DNA of 64,000 nucleotides from Neurospora crassa OR74A (taxonomy: Eukaryota; Ascomycota; Sordariomycetes; Sordariales; Sordariaceae): contig NW_011929459.1 in the NCBI RefSeq assembly GCF_000182925.2, positions 1 to 64,000 of the forward strand, written 5' to 3'. Below, piece by piece: positions 12,255 to 25,089 of this stretch (its first letter is position 1; every line of letters starts with the position of its first letter). Made by a program: the position numbers and the translations under genes. The notes beneath the pieces were generated by a model. It was given only the letters and a program-made list of their open reading frames with translations. It was not told the DNA's origin and searched no databases.

Positions 12255-12835
12255 GGTAAGGGCGTTTATAAAGTAAATAAACACTTTTAGAGTAGTAGGA
12301 GCCGGATTATAATAAAGGTAAAGGTTTTTTTTATAAATATAAGAAGAAGAAAGTATTCGGAGGCGACTAAATCGATTAATTAGAACCTATACGGTCTTAA
12401 ATGAATTGTTAGGGAAGGGCAGGTAAATAATTGATAGTAAAAAAGAAGAAAAAGAAGAAAAAAAGAAAAAAAAAAAAGAAATTTTAAAAATAGTAGAAGA
12501 AGAAGGGTAGTAGAATTTAGGGGGTATAAACAATTAATAGAGTAAGTAGGGTATTAAGTAGTTTTAGTTATATAGGTAAGGAGGATATATTAAGGTTAGT
12601 ATATTAATAAAGAAAGTTGAATTAGTAAATGTAAAAAGAAAAAGATAAGAGTAATATAAATACTTTTAGTATAGTTATAAAATATTATAAATTATATTAG
12701 GGAAGATAAAAAGTAATTAGCTTTTTATTTAGTAGAAACGTAGTTTAAATAGACGCTATAGGGTAGGTATATCTACTTTATATAAGAAAAGTACGGCTAA
12801 AGTTAAAAAGGTAGAAAAGGGAAAGGTAATAAAGG

Positions 12836-13144
12836 GTAGTACTTATTAAATATAGGGTAAGTAAGAACGACCGGGTAGGTAAAGAAGGTGCAATCGACCT
12901 TTAGAAGCCGAAGTTTTAAAAAAGAAAATTGTAAATAAATAACGTTTATTAAATATAAGGTAAGTAAGAACTATAAAGTAAATATAACAGGCTTATATAA
13001 GAAAAGTAAAATTAAAATTAAAAAGAAAAAAGTAGTAGGTGGGTAGTACCTATTAAATGTAGAGTAAGTAGGAATGACCGGGTAGGTAAGGAAGGTATAA
13101 CTAATTTAACGAAGAAGGTATAATTTTTATAAACTTAGAACGAG
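12836..13144 (+). repeat. Three 103-104 bp direct subrepeats, IGS1
   Basis: Copies start at about 12836, 12939 and 13043. The second is strongly changed (ATAACGTTTATTAAATA), the third reads GTAGTACCTATTAAATG. Confidence 0.6.
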
Positions 13145-13290
13145 ATTCTTGAGAAGGTACGATCTAATTAGGTAATTAAGTAGCTATAAATCGATTTTTA
13201 AAATTTCCTATATTAGGGAATTTCGCAGGAGTTGAAAAATTGTAATTTAGACCGTCGGGCCGTACTATCCCTAAATTCGAGGTTAGAGGG

Positions 13291-13298
13291 TATATAAG
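13291..13298 (+). promoter_or_regulatory. Candidate Pol I core-promoter motif TATATAAG, unit 2
   Basis: Lies exactly 680 bp before the 18S, followed by GAAGGAGCGGTAGAGAATAA. Confidence 0.3.
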
Positions 13299-13970
13299 AA
13301 GGAGCGGTAGAGAATAATAGAAAAGAGTAAGTAATAAAACTATTTAATTGTTCCTACCTCCAGTTCCCTCTTATAAATATAAATAAAGATATATAAGGCC
13401 TATTCTATTTAGAAGCCTTCTATAGGAGGATTACTTTAGCTTATAGCCTAAATACCTTCCTATAGTAACCTACAAAGGAAATTAAATTCCAATTTATAGA
13501 ATATTATTATTATATAGCTCCTTATAATTTATTAAAGAATTAATGTTAATAGTATAAACTACCTTAGTACCGTTCTAGTAAAGGTTCTACTTCTATCGGG
13601 CAATATTTAAGAAGATCCTATAAGCGCTAGAGAGTACCCTATAAACGCCGAAGGGTAAATTTTATAAATAACTAACCGCTAGTTAAATTTATTTATAAAC
13701 CGCCAGGGGTACCGGCTAGCTAAGGAAGCCTTCGGATAGAACCTTCTATATTAAACCTCCTCTTAGAATATATAGGCGATATATAAGAGGCGTTCTATAC
13801 TCTCCCGTCCTCCTACCGACTATACTCTAAGGAATTTAGGAGGGGAAAATAGATACGTATTTCGAAGTAAGTTCAACCCTACTATATAAATTTCAAACCG
13901 CCTACCTTTATAATTTTATAAACTCTTCTATTCGCTTACGAACAATTGGTTTTTCTAAACGTATAATAGT

Positions 13971-15766
13971 TACCTAATTAATTCTACTAATAGTTATATA
14001 CTTATTTTAAAAATTAAACTATATATATTTAAATTTAAGCAATTAAACTACGAAATTACAAATAGCTTATTAAATCAATTATAGTTTATTTAATAGTACC
14101 TTACTATATAGATAACTGTAGTAATTCTAAAGCTAATATATATTAAAAACCCCGACTTCGGAAGGGGTATATTTATTAAATTAAAAACTAATACCCTTCG
14201 GGGCTAACTAATAATTTATAATAACTTCTCGAATTATATAACTTTACACTAACGATAATTTATTCAAATTTCTACCCTATTAACTTTCGATAGTTAAATC
14301 TTAGCTAACTATAGTAATAATAGGTAATAGAGGGTTAGGGCTCAACCCTAGAGAAGGAGCTTAAGAAATGGCTACTATATCTAAGGAAGGTAATAAGTAC
14401 GTAAATTACCTAATCCCAATATAGGGAAGTAATAATAATAAATATTAATACAAGGCTCTTTTAAATCTTATAATTAGAATAAGTACAATTTAAATCCTTT
14501 AATAAAGAATAATTAGAGGGCAAATTTAGTACTAGCAGCTATAGTAATTCTAATTCCAATAACGTATATTAAAATTATTAAAATTAAAAAACTCGTAATT
14601 AAACTTTAGACTCGGCCCGTCGGTCCGCCTCACCGCGTATACTAACTAGGTCGGGCCTTTTTTTCTAGAAAACCGTATACCCTTTACTAGGTATATCGGG
14701 GAACTAGGACTTTTACTATAAATAAATTAAATTGTTTAAAGAAGGCCTATATTCGAATATATTAGTATAAAATAATAGAATAGAATATATAGTTCTATTT
14801 TATTAATTTCTAGGACCGCCGTAATAATTAATAGGGATAGTCGGGGGTATTAATATTCAATTGTTAGAAGTGAAATTCTTAGATTTATTAAAGACTAACT
14901 ACTACAAAAATATTTACTAAGGATATTTTTATTAATTAGGAATAAAAGTTAGGGGATTGAAGACGATTAAATACTATTGTAGTTTTAATTATAAATTATA
15001 CTAATTAGGGATCGGATAGTATTATTTTTTAACCCGTTCGGCACCTTATAATAAATTAAAATATTTAGGCTCCTAGGGGAATATAATCGCAAGGTTGAAA
15101 CTTAAAAAAATTAATAGAAGGGTACTACTAAGGGTAGAGCCTACGGTTTAATTTAACTTAATACAGGGAAACTTACTAGGTCTAAATACAATAAGGATTA
15201 ATAGATTAAGAATTCTTTCTTAATTTCGTAGGTAGTAGTATATAGCTATTCTTAATTAATAAAATAATTTATTTATTTAATTATAATAACGAACAAAACT
15301 TTAACCTACTAAATAGCCCGTATTACTTTAGTAATACACTAACTTCTTAAAGGGATTATCGGTTTAAACCGATAGAAATTTAAAGTAATAATAGGTCTAT
15401 AATACCCTTAAATATTCTAAGCCGCACGCACGCTATACTAATATAGCCAGCGAATACTCCCTTGGCTAGAAGGTCCGGGTAATCTTATTAAATTGTATTG
15501 TATTAGGGATAGAGTATTGCAATTATTACTCTTTAATAAAAAATCCCTAATAAATGTAAATTATTAACTTATATTAATTATATCCCTGCCCTTTATATAT
15601 ACCGCCTATTACTATTACCAATTGAATAGCTTAATAAGGCTTCCGGACTAGCTTAGGGAGGTCGGCAACAACTACCTAAAGCCGGAAAACTATCCAAATT
15701 CAGTTATTTAGAAGAAATAAAAATTATAATAAAGTTTCTATTAATAAACTAGCGGAGGGATTATTA
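13971..15766 (+). rRNA. 18S rRNA copy, unit 2, degenerate
   Basis: 1796 nt, starting TACCTAATTAATTCTACTAA. The 530 loop reads AGCAGCTATAGTAA near 14535 and the decoding block reads ATATATACCGCCTATTACT near 15594. Many G-to-A changes with C retained; this unit is the most G-to-A biased of the set. Confidence 0.95.
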
Positions 15767-15957
15767 TAGAATTGCAAAACTCCTACAAACTATTGCGAAT
15801 TTTACCTATATAGTTACTTCGGCACTAACGGTCCAAAAAGGCCTTCAAGCCCTCCCGGATCCTTAAGTCTCCTACTCGTAAAAGGTTGCCCGCCGGAATA
15901 CTAAAACTAAATTTTTAATATTTTATATCTCTCTAAATAAATTTTTAAATAAATCAA
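15767..15957 (+). other. ITS1, unit 2
   Basis: 191 bp; the GC-rich core reads GGCCTTCAAGCCCTCCCGG near 15840, keeping C but losing G, in line with the neighbouring genes. Confidence 0.9.
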
Positions 15958-16114
15958 AACTTTCAATAACGGATCTCTTAATTCTAATATTAATAAAGAA
16001 CGCAACGAAATACAATAAGTAATATAAATTATAGAATTCAATAAATTATTAAATCTTTAAATATATATTACGCTCGCTAATATTCTAGCGAATATACTTA
16101 TTTGAACGTTATTT
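15958..16114 (+). rRNA. 5.8S rRNA copy, unit 2, degenerate, G-to-A biased
   Basis: 157 nt, starting AACTTTCAATAACGGATCTC. Over the first 98 nt I count by hand about 15 G-to-A and 6 C-to-T changes against the usual ascomycete 5.8S sequence (recalled, not searched). Core reads AATAAAGAACGCAACGAAAT. Confidence 0.93.
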
Positions 16115-16265
16115 TAACTATTAAATTCTATTTATATTAAAGATCTACAGCTATTTACAGTCCCTCAAAATTAATAGTAAGCTCGCTAGTTATACTAAGC
16201 GTAATAATTCTATATTACTATAATTATATAGCGGGTTCTTACTATAAAACCCCTTATTTCTAAAG
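16115..16265 (+). other. ITS2, unit 2
   Basis: 151 bp; keeps AAAACCCCTTATTTCTAA before the LSU. Confidence 0.9.
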
Positions 16266-19200
16266 TTAACTTCGGATTAAGTAGGAATACCTATTAAATT
16301 TAAGTATATTAATAAGCAGAGGAAAAGAAACTAATAGGGATTGCCTTAATAATAGTAAGTAAAGCGGTAATAATTTAAATTTAAAATCTAGCTTCGGTTT
16401 GAATTATAATTTATAAAGGAAGCTTTTAGTAAAGTACCTTCTAAATCCCCTAAAACGGAGCGCTATAGAAGGTGAGAGCCCTATATAGTTAGATGCTAAT
16501 CTAATATAAAGCTCCTTCGATAAATTGAATAATTTAAGAATATTATTTAAAATAGGAAATAAATTTCTTTTAAAGCTAAATACTAGCTAGAGATTAATAA
16601 CGTATAAATAAAATAATTAAAAAATAAAAAGTACTTTAAAAAAAGGGTTAAATAGTATATAAAATTATTAAAAGGGAAGCGTTTATAACCAGACTTGCAC
16701 CGTTCCAATTATTCGGTATTCTTACTAGTATATTCAGGACGGTTTAAACTAATATTAATTTTAACGGGGGGATAAAGGTCTAGGGAACGTAGCTCCTCCG
16801 AGAGTATTATAGCCCTGGGCGTAATGCCTTCGCCGGGATTAAGGTTTGTACATTTATAAGGATACTAATATAATAATTATTAATAACCCGTTTTAAAATA
16901 TAAATTAAGGAGTTAAGGTTTTATACGAATATTTAAATATAAAACCCGTATATATAATAAAAATAAATATAAGTAAGAGCTTCGGCGTATTATTAACTAA
17001 TTTTAATATATTCGGATAGATTTAAATAAGAGTATTAAACCTTAAACCCGAAAGATAGTGAATTATACTTAGATAGGGTAAAGCTAGAGGAAATTCTAAT
17101 AGAAGTTTATAACGGTTCTAATATATAAATCGATTGTTAAATTTAAATATAGGGGCGAAAGATTAATCGAATTATCTAATAGCTAATTACTACCGAAATT
17201 TCCCTTAGAATAGTAATATTATTCTTCAATTTTATAAAGTAAAGCGAATAATTAGGGATTCGGAGGCGCTTTTTAGCCTTTATCTATTTTTAAACTTTAA
17301 ATATATAAGAAGCCCTTATTATTTAATTGAATATAGGTATTCGAATATATTAATATTAGTAGGCTATTTTTAGTAAATAGAATTAGCAATATAAAATAAA
17401 CCGAACGCGGGGTTAAGGTGCCGGAATAGACGCTTATTAAATACTATAAAAAATATTAATATATTTTAATAGTAGGACGGTAGCTATAGAAATCGGAATC
17501 CGCTAAGGACTATATAATAATTCACTTACCGAATATATTAGCCCTAAAAATAGATAGCGCTCAAACGTCCCACTTATACCCCGCCCTTAAAGTAGAAATA
17601 ATACTCTAAAGAATAAACGGCCGTAGAGGTCAATAACAAAGCCTAGAGCATAAGCCCGGGTCGAACGGCCTCTAATACAAATTTTAATAGTAGTAGTAAA
17701 TACTTTAATAAGAATTTAAAGGACCGAAGTAGGGAAAAGTTTTATATAAATAGCGGTTAGATATAAGTTAATTAATCTTAAGTTATAGGGAAATTCTATT
17801 TTAAAGGAGCACTTATACCTTGTATAGCAAAAGGGAAGTTGGTTAATATTCCGGTACTTAGATGTAGGTTTTATATAATAATGTAATTAAATATAGAAAT
17901 AATAGCGGAGGCTCCGGGTAGAATTCTCTTTTCTTCTTAATAATTTATTACTTTAAAAATAATTTATTTAAAAATAGGGTTTAATAGCCGAAAGAGCCTA
18001 ATACTTCTATCGGGTCCGGTATATTCTTAATATCCTTTAAAAATCCGCAAGAAGGAATAATTCTTACGTTAAATTATACTTATAATTATAATAGGTCTCT
18101 AAAGTAAATAGCCTCTAATTAATAGAATAATATAAATAAAGGAAGTCGGTAAAATAAATTTATAATTTTAAGAAAAGGATTAACTCTAAGGGTTAAATAT
18201 ATTAAGTTTTAGGTAAATGCCCTAAGAGTAAATTACTACTAGTTGGGCAACCGGCCAATAATTTTTAATATCCAGGTATAAAAGCCTTTAATAAACTTCG
18301 GTTGTCTAGCGTACGTTTAATAACCAATTTAAAATTAATATAAATAGGGGGAATCTAATTATTTAATTAAAATATAGTATTATAATAACTAGAAAATAGT
18401 ATTAACGCAATATAATTTCTACTTAGTATTTTAAATATTAAAGTAAAGAAATTTAATTAAACGCAAGTAAACGGCGGAAGTAACTATAATTCTCTTAAAA
18501 TAATTAAATACTTCGTTATTTAATTAGTAACATATATAAATAGATTAACGAAATTCCTACTATCCCTATCTACTATTTAACGAAACTACAACCAAAGGAA
18601 TAAATTTAGTAGAATTAGTAAAGAAAAAAAACCCTATTAAATTTAACTCTAATTTAATATTATAAAAAGATATAGGAAGTATAGAATAAGTAGGAGCTTC
18701 GGCGCTAGTAAAATACTATTATTCCTATTATTTTTTTATTTATTTAATTAAACGGGGCTGGATTTTCGTCTAATTTCTAATTTTAAAATCCTTTATAGGC
18801 TAACCCAGGTTAAAGATATTATTAAATAAGGAATTTAACTAAAGCAGCACATCTATTAAACTATAATATAAGTATTTTAAGGGGGGCTTATAGAGAATAG
18901 AAATCTCTAGTAGAATAAAAGGGTAAAAGTCCCTTTAATTTTAATTTTTAATATAAATATAAACTATAAAAGTATAGCCTATCGATCCTTTAATCCCTCG
19001 AAATTTAAAATTAAAAGTACCAAAAAAATTACTATAGGGATAATTAATTTATAATAGCCAAACGTTTATAGTAATATTGCTTTTTAATCCTTCAATATCA
19101 ATTCTTCCTATTATACCGAAATAGAATTTAATAAATATTAAATTATTCACTTACTAATAAGGAACATAAACTAGGTTTAGACTATTATAAAATAAATTAA

Positions 19201-19601
19201 TTTTACCCTACTAATAACCTTATTATAATAATAATTAAACTTAATATAAAAGGAACCGCTTATTTAAATAATTGGTTTTTACAATTATCTAACCGAATAA
19301 TACCGTAATACTACTATTTATTAAATAATAGCTAAACGCCTCTAAATTAAAATCTATATTAAAATATAATAATACTTCTAATATATTATAAACGTATAAG
19401 AATAGGCTCCGGCCTTGTATCTTAATAGGCAATTCCTCTATTAACCTTAAAGTAGCTAGTAGTAATTTACATATTATAATTTTAATATACATTAGATTAA
19501 ATCTTTTATAAACAATTTAAATATACAAAAGGGTCCTATAAGTAATAGAATAGTCTTATTATTACAATTTACTAAGGGTAAGCCCTCCTTCACTTAAATT
19601 T
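16266..19601 (+). rRNA. LSU (28S) rRNA copy, unit 2, degenerate
   Basis: 3336 nt, starting TTAACTTCGGATTAAGTAGG. The sarcin-ricin loop reads AATATAAAAGGAACCGC near 19242. A 67-codon antisense frame at 19289-19492 is a chance product of the 3' end of this gene and its relatives. Confidence 0.95.
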
Positions 19602-20554
19602 CCCAATAGAAGGGTCCGTCTAATAAATAGGTATTTATTAGGGGGTCCCCCCGAAATTTAGTTATTAAAGTTTAAGAGGGCGAAAATACTTTATTAAAGG
19701 GAAAGTATAAGGTAAATAGGAATAGAAAGGGGATTTAATTAAATTTAGTATTTCCCAGGTTTAGACGATATTACCCTAAGGGTATAGGCGGGCTAGGTAT
19801 AAGGGGTTTACCGTACTAATAACTAATTTATAGAAGGCTTAATAATTATATATAGTATATACCTAAGGAAGTATCGACCGGTATAATATATACGGGTACA
19901 GCCGGGCCGGGCTTTTATAAATTTTAATAACTATAATAAGTAAGGTAGGTAAAAGCGACCGACTAAGTAGCGGTGGGGTAGGAACGACCGGGTAAATAAA
20001 TAATTTTTAAACAAACTTATAGTTTTAAATAAGTAAATGCATTTATAATTAGGTTAAATATAATACTAGGTAGGTAAATATATTTAAATTATATAAAGTA
20101 GCGTAGAAAAGAGAGGGTAAGTAAGTACGTCCGGGCGGATTAAGTATATAGGGTAAGTAAATGTATTTAAATATAGAATTTTTATATAAATAGTAATTAT
20201 ATTAGGAAGGTAAGGGCGAAGGCCTATATAGGGTAAGTAAGAAGGACCGAGAGGTTTGGGGGGGCTAAAGGGTTACTTTCTAACTCCTATTAAGAGAGGC
20301 TTATTAAAGGAAAGGGTAGGGTAATAGTAGAAGGGGGTAAGTAAATAAAGAAGCTATATAATTGAATAAAGGTATTTGTAGCCTTTTTATTAGAAAACGT
20401 AGTAGGGTAGGTAGGAAAAGGTTATATAGGATTGTATTTTTATATAAGGTAAAAGTATAAAGGGGGAGGCTATCTTTTTAATTTTTAGGTAGGCGAGGCG
20501 GTAAGTAGGCTACTTAGGTTAGAAATAGTTTAGTCTTTAGGGGGGAAGCGAAAA

Positions 20555-20904
20555 TTTCTTTCTTCTTTTTCTTTTCCTTTTTTATTTATTTATTTTTTTT
20601 CTTTCTTCTTTTTCTCCTCCCTCTTTCTTCTTTCTACTTTTATCCTCTTTATTACTCTTCCTCCTCCCTTTCCTTTCCTCTCCGTCTTCCTTCGTTTTAG
20701 TCCTTTTTTTCTTTTCTCTTCCTTTTTTTTTTTTCTTTTTAACTTTTAACCTCTTTTTAGGGCTTTCCTCTCTTAATATTTCTTTCCTTATACCTCCAAA
20801 CCCCCCTCCATTCCCTTCTTTTATATTATATCTATATAAGGATAAAAAAGTAATATGATTAATATGTAAATAAAATAAAGAAGGTTCTTATTCTTCTTTT
20901 CTTT

Positions 20905-20951
<47 letters not shown>

Positions 20952-21078
20952 TATATTTTTCTTACTTTCCTTCTACCTTTTTACTTTTATAATATCTTAC
21001 CCCCTTAATAAGCTTCTTCCTTTCTTTTTCTTTTTATTCTTCTTTTCGTCCTCTTATTCTACTTCTAAATCTTTATTA
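20555..21078 (+). repeat. Polypyrimidine region with 43-T run, IGS2
   Basis: C/T-rich tract with an uninterrupted T run at 20906-20948. Confidence 0.9.
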
Positions 21079-21659
21079 GGTAAGGGCGTTTATAAAGTAA
21101 ATAAATACTTTTAGAGTAGTAGGAGCCGGATTATAATAAGGGTAGAGGTTTTTTTTATAAATATAAGAAGAAGAAGGTATTCGGAGGCGATTAAATCGAT
21201 TAATTAGAATTTATACAGTCTTAAATAAATTGTTAGGGAAGGGTAGGTAAATAATTGATAGTAGGAAAGAAGAAAAAGAAGAAAAAAAGAAAAAGAAAAA
21301 AGAAATTTTAAAAGTAGTAGAAGAAGAAGGGTAGTAGAATTTAGGGGGTATAAATAGTTAGTAGAGTAAGTAGGGTATTAAGTAACTTTAATTGTATAGG
21401 TAGGGAGGATATATTAAGGTTAGTATATTAATAAAGAAGGTTGAATTAGTAAATATAAAAAGAAAAAGATAAGAGTAATATAAATACTTTTAGTATAATT
21501 ATAAAATATTGTAAATTATATTAAGGAAAATAAAAAGTAGTTAGCTTTTTATTTAATAGAAATATAGTTTGAGTAGATGTTGTAGGGTAGGTATGTTTAC
21601 TTTATATAAGAAAGGTGCGGTTGAGGTTAAAAAGGTGGAAGAGGGAAAGGTAGTAAAGG

Positions 21660-21968
21660 GTGGTACTTATTAAGTGTAGGGTAGGTAAGAATAATTGGGT
21701 AGGTAAAGAAGGTACAATCGATTTTTAGAAGTTGAAATTTTAAAAAGGAAAATTGCAAGTAGGTAGTGTTTATTAAGTATAGGGTAAGTAAGAATTATAG
21801 GGTAAATATAATAGGCTTGTATAAGAAAGGTAAAATTAAAATTAAAAAGAAAAAAGTAGTAAGCGGGTAGTATTTATTAAGTATAGGGTAGGTAGGAATA
21901 ATTAGGTAAGTAAGGAAGGTATAATTAATTTAATAAAGAAGGTGTAGTTTTTGTAAATTTAGAGTGAG
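21660..21968 (+). repeat. Three 103-104 bp direct subrepeats, IGS2
   Basis: First copy opens GTGGTACTTATTAAGTGTAG and retains more G than the same copy in other spacers. Confidence 0.6.
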
Positions 21969-22114
21969 ATTTTTAAGAAGGTACGATTTAATTGGGTAGT
22001 TGGGTAACTATAAATCGATTTTTAAAATTTTTTATATTAGGGAATTTCGTAGGAGTTGAAAAGTTGCGGCTTAAACCGTCAGGTTGTACTATCCCTAGAC
22101 TCGAAGTTGGAGGG

Positions 22115-22122
22115 TATATAAA
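22115..22122 (+). promoter_or_regulatory. Candidate Pol I core-promoter motif TATATAAA, unit 3
   Basis: 680 bp before the 18S. Last base is A where other units have G; flanked by AGGG and AAGGAGTAGCGG. Confidence 0.3.
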
Positions 22123-22794
22123 AAGGAGTAGCGGAGAGTAATAAGAAAGAGTAAGTAGTAAGATTATTCGGTTGTCCTTACTTCCGGCTCCCTTTTATAA
22201 GTATAGGTAAGGATATATAGGGCTTGCTCTATTTAGAAGCTTTTTATAAGAGGGCTGCTCTAGCTTATAGTTTAAGTACTTTCTTATAGTAATTTATAAA
22301 GGAAATTAAATTTTAGTTTATAGAATATTATTATTATATAGTTCCCTACGGTTTATTAGGGAATTAATATTAATAGTACGAGCTATTTTAATACCGTTTT
22401 AGTAAGGGCTTTACTTTTATTAGGTAGTATTTGAGAAAATCCTATAAGCGCTAGAGAATACCCTATAAGCGCCGAGGGGTAGGTTCTATAAATAATTAGC
22501 CGTTAGCTAAATTTATCTATAAGCCGCCGGGGGTACTAGTTAATTGGGGAAGCCTTCGGGTAGAACCTTCTATATTAAACCTCTTTTTAAAGCGTATAAG
22601 CGGTATATGAGAGGTGCTTTATACTTTTCCGTCCTTTTACCGATTGTGCTCTAGGGAATTTAGGAGGGGAAAGTAAATATATATTTCGAAGTAAGTTCGG
22701 CCCTATTGTACGAGCTTTAGACTACTTACTTTTATAATTTTATAAACTCTTCCGTTCGTTTGCGAATAGTTAGCCTTTTTAGGCGTATAATAGT

Positions 22795-24590
22795 TATTTA
22801 ATTAATTCTACTAGTAGTTATATACTTATTTTAAAGATTAAACTATATATATTTAAATTTAAGTAATTAAACTGTAAAATTGCAAATAGCTTATTAAATT
22901 AGTTATAGTTTATTTAATAGTACTTTATTATATAAATAACTATAGTAATTCTAGAACTAATATATATTAAAAACCCTAATTTCGGAAGGGGTATATTTAT
23001 TAAATTAAAAACTAATACCCTTCGGGGCTAATTAGTAATTTATAATAACTTTTCGAATTATATAGCCTTACGCTAGCGATGGTTTATTTAAATTTCTACC
23101 CTATTAATTTTCAACGGCTGGGTTTTGGCTAACTATAGTAATAATAGGTAACGGAGGGTTAGGGCTCGACCCCGGAGAAGGAGTTTAAAAAACGGCTACT
23201 ATATTTAAGGAAGGTAGTAGGCGTGTAAATTACCTAATTCCAATACAGGGAGGTAGTAATAATAAATACTAATATAGGGCTTTTTTGAGTTTTATAATTA
23301 GAATAAATATAATTTAAATTCCTTAATGAGGAATAATTGGAAGGTAAGTTTAGTATTAGTAATTGCGGTAATTTTAGCTCTAATAGTGTATATTAAAATT
23401 ATTAAAGTTAAAAAACTTATAGTTAAACCTTGGGCTCGGCCTATTAGTCCGTTTTACTATATGTATTAATTGGGTTAGGCCTTTTTTCTTAGAGAATTAT
23501 ATACCCTTTATTGGGTGTGTTAGGGAATTAGGACTTTTATTATAAATAAATTAGATTGCTTAAAGAAGGCCTATATTCGAATATACTAGTATAGAATAAT
23601 AAAATAGAATATATAGTTCTATTTTATTAGTTTCTAGGATTATTATAATAATTAATAGGGATAGTCGGAGGTATTAATATTTAATTATTAGAAGTAAAAT
23701 TCTTAAATTTATTGAAGATTAATTATTACGAAAATATTTACTAAGGATGTTTTTATTAATTAGGAACGAAAGTTAGGGGATTAAAGACAATTAAATATTA
23801 TTATAATTTTAATTATAAATTATACCGATTAGGGATTGGACAGTATTATTTTTTGACCCGTTTGGTACTTTACAATAAATTAAAATATTTGGGCTCTTGG
23901 GGGAGTATAGTTGTAAGGTTAAAATTTAAAGAAATTAATGGAAGGGTATTACTAGGGGTGGAGTTTGCGGTTTAATTTGATTTAATATAGGGAAATTTAT
24001 TAAGTTTAAATATAATAAGGATTAATAAATTAAGAATTCTTTTTTAATTTTATAGGTAATAGTATATAGCTATTCTTAATTAGTAGAATAATTTATTTAT
24101 TTAATTATAATAACGAACGAGATTTTAATTTATTAAATAATCTATATTACTTTAGTAGTACATTAGCTTTTTAGAAGGACTATTAGTTTAAGCCAATAGA
24201 AGTTTAAGGTAATAATAGGTTTATAATACCTTTAAATATTCTAGGCTGTATATATACTATATTAATATAGTTAGTAAGTATTCCTTTGGCCGGAAGGTCC
24301 GGGTAATTTTGTTAAATTGTATTGTATTAGGGATAGAGTATTATAATTATTACTCTTTAATAAGGAATCCCTAGTAAATGTAAATTATTAATTTATATTA
24401 ATTACGTCCCTGCCCTTTATATATACTGCCCGTCGCTACTATTAATTAAATAGTTTAGTAAGGCTTCCGGATTAGTTTAGGGAGGTTGGTAACGACTATT
24501 TAGGGCCGGAAAGTTATTTAAATTTAGTTATTTAAAGGAAGTAAAAGTTATAATAAAGTCTCTATTGGTAAATTAGTGGAGGGATTATTA
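22795..24590 (+). rRNA. 18S rRNA copy, unit 3, degenerate
   Basis: 1796 nt, starting TATTTAATTAATTCTACTAG. The 530 loop reads AGTAATTGCGGTAA near 23356. The decoding block reads ATATATACTGCCCGTCGC near 24417: the CCCGTCGC part is kept but GTACACACC is lost. The second half is C-to-T biased (GGAGTTTGCGGTTTAATTTG near 23960). Confidence 0.95.
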
Positions 24591-24781
24591 TAGAATTATA
24601 AAACTCCTATAAATTATTGCGAATTTTATTTATATAATTATTTTGGTATTAGTAGTCCAAAAAGGCCTTCGGGCCCTCCCGAATCCTTGGGTTTCCTATT
24701 CGCGGGAGGTTGCCCGCCGGAGTATTGAAATTAAATTTTTAATATTTTATATCTCTTTGAGTAAACTTTTAAATAAATTAA
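24591..24781 (+). other. ITS1, unit 3
   Basis: 191 bp; keeps GGCCTTCGGGCCCTCCCG near 24663 and GGGAGGTTGCCCGCCGG near 24704. A 67-codon frame starting at 24643 runs through this spacer into the 5.8S and is not a gene. Confidence 0.9.
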
Positions 24782-24938
24782 AACTTTTAATAATAGATCT
24801 CTTAGTTCTAGTATTAATAAAGAATGTAGCGAAATGCGATAAGTAATGTAAATTATAGAATTTAGTGAATTATTGAATTTTTGAATATATATTATATTTA
24901 TTAGTATTTTGGCGAGTATGTTTGTTCGAACGTTATTT
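24782..24938 (+). rRNA. 5.8S rRNA copy, unit 3, degenerate
   Basis: 157 nt, starting AACTTTTAATAATAGATCTC. The core keeps GCGAAATGCGATAAGTAATG; the 3' stem region is C-to-T biased (GGCGAGTATGTTTGTTCG). Confidence 0.93.
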
Positions 24939-25089
24939 TAATTATTAAACTCTATTTGTATTAGGGATTTGCGGTTATTTATAGTCCTTTAAAATTAGTA
25001 GTGGGCTTATTAATTATATTGAGTGTAGTAATTTTATATTGTTATAGTCGTACGGCGGATTCTTATTGTAAAACCCTTTATTTCTAAGG
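24939..25089 (+). other. ITS2, unit 3
   Basis: 151 bp, C-to-T biased: AAATTAGTAGTGGGCTTATT near 24992. Confidence 0.9.

Larger units (their letters stand above)
10777..13970 (+). other. Intergenic spacer IGS1, including 5' external transcribed spacer
   Basis: A 3194-bp spacer with the same order of parts as IGS0; GC island GGCCGGGCCGGGCC at 11075-11088. One T is missing just after the poly(T) run (CTTACTTCC instead of CTTACTTTCC), offset by one extra T in the run. An 85-codon Lys/Glu-rich antisense frame at 11757-12014 is only the complement of the pyrimidine tract. Confidence 0.85.
19602..22794 (+). other. Intergenic spacer IGS2, including 5' external transcribed spacer
   Basis: 3193 bp, the shortest spacer here. 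The GC island at 19900-19913 reads AGCCGGGCCGGGCT, changed at both ends. From about 21560 to 22100 G is well kept and C is largely lost (for example GGTGCGGTTGAGGTT near 21613), a C-to-T-biased patch. Confidence 0.85.

Noticed and set aside
19289-19492. 67-codon antisense frame near the LSU 3' end, with a longer relative at 45731-45967
   Set aside because: Both lie within recognisable LSU rRNA on the opposite strand and are similar only because the rDNA units are similar.
24643-24846. 67-codon frame across ITS1 and 5.8S
   Set aside because: It overlaps well-defined rDNA parts and is not open in the equivalent place in other units.
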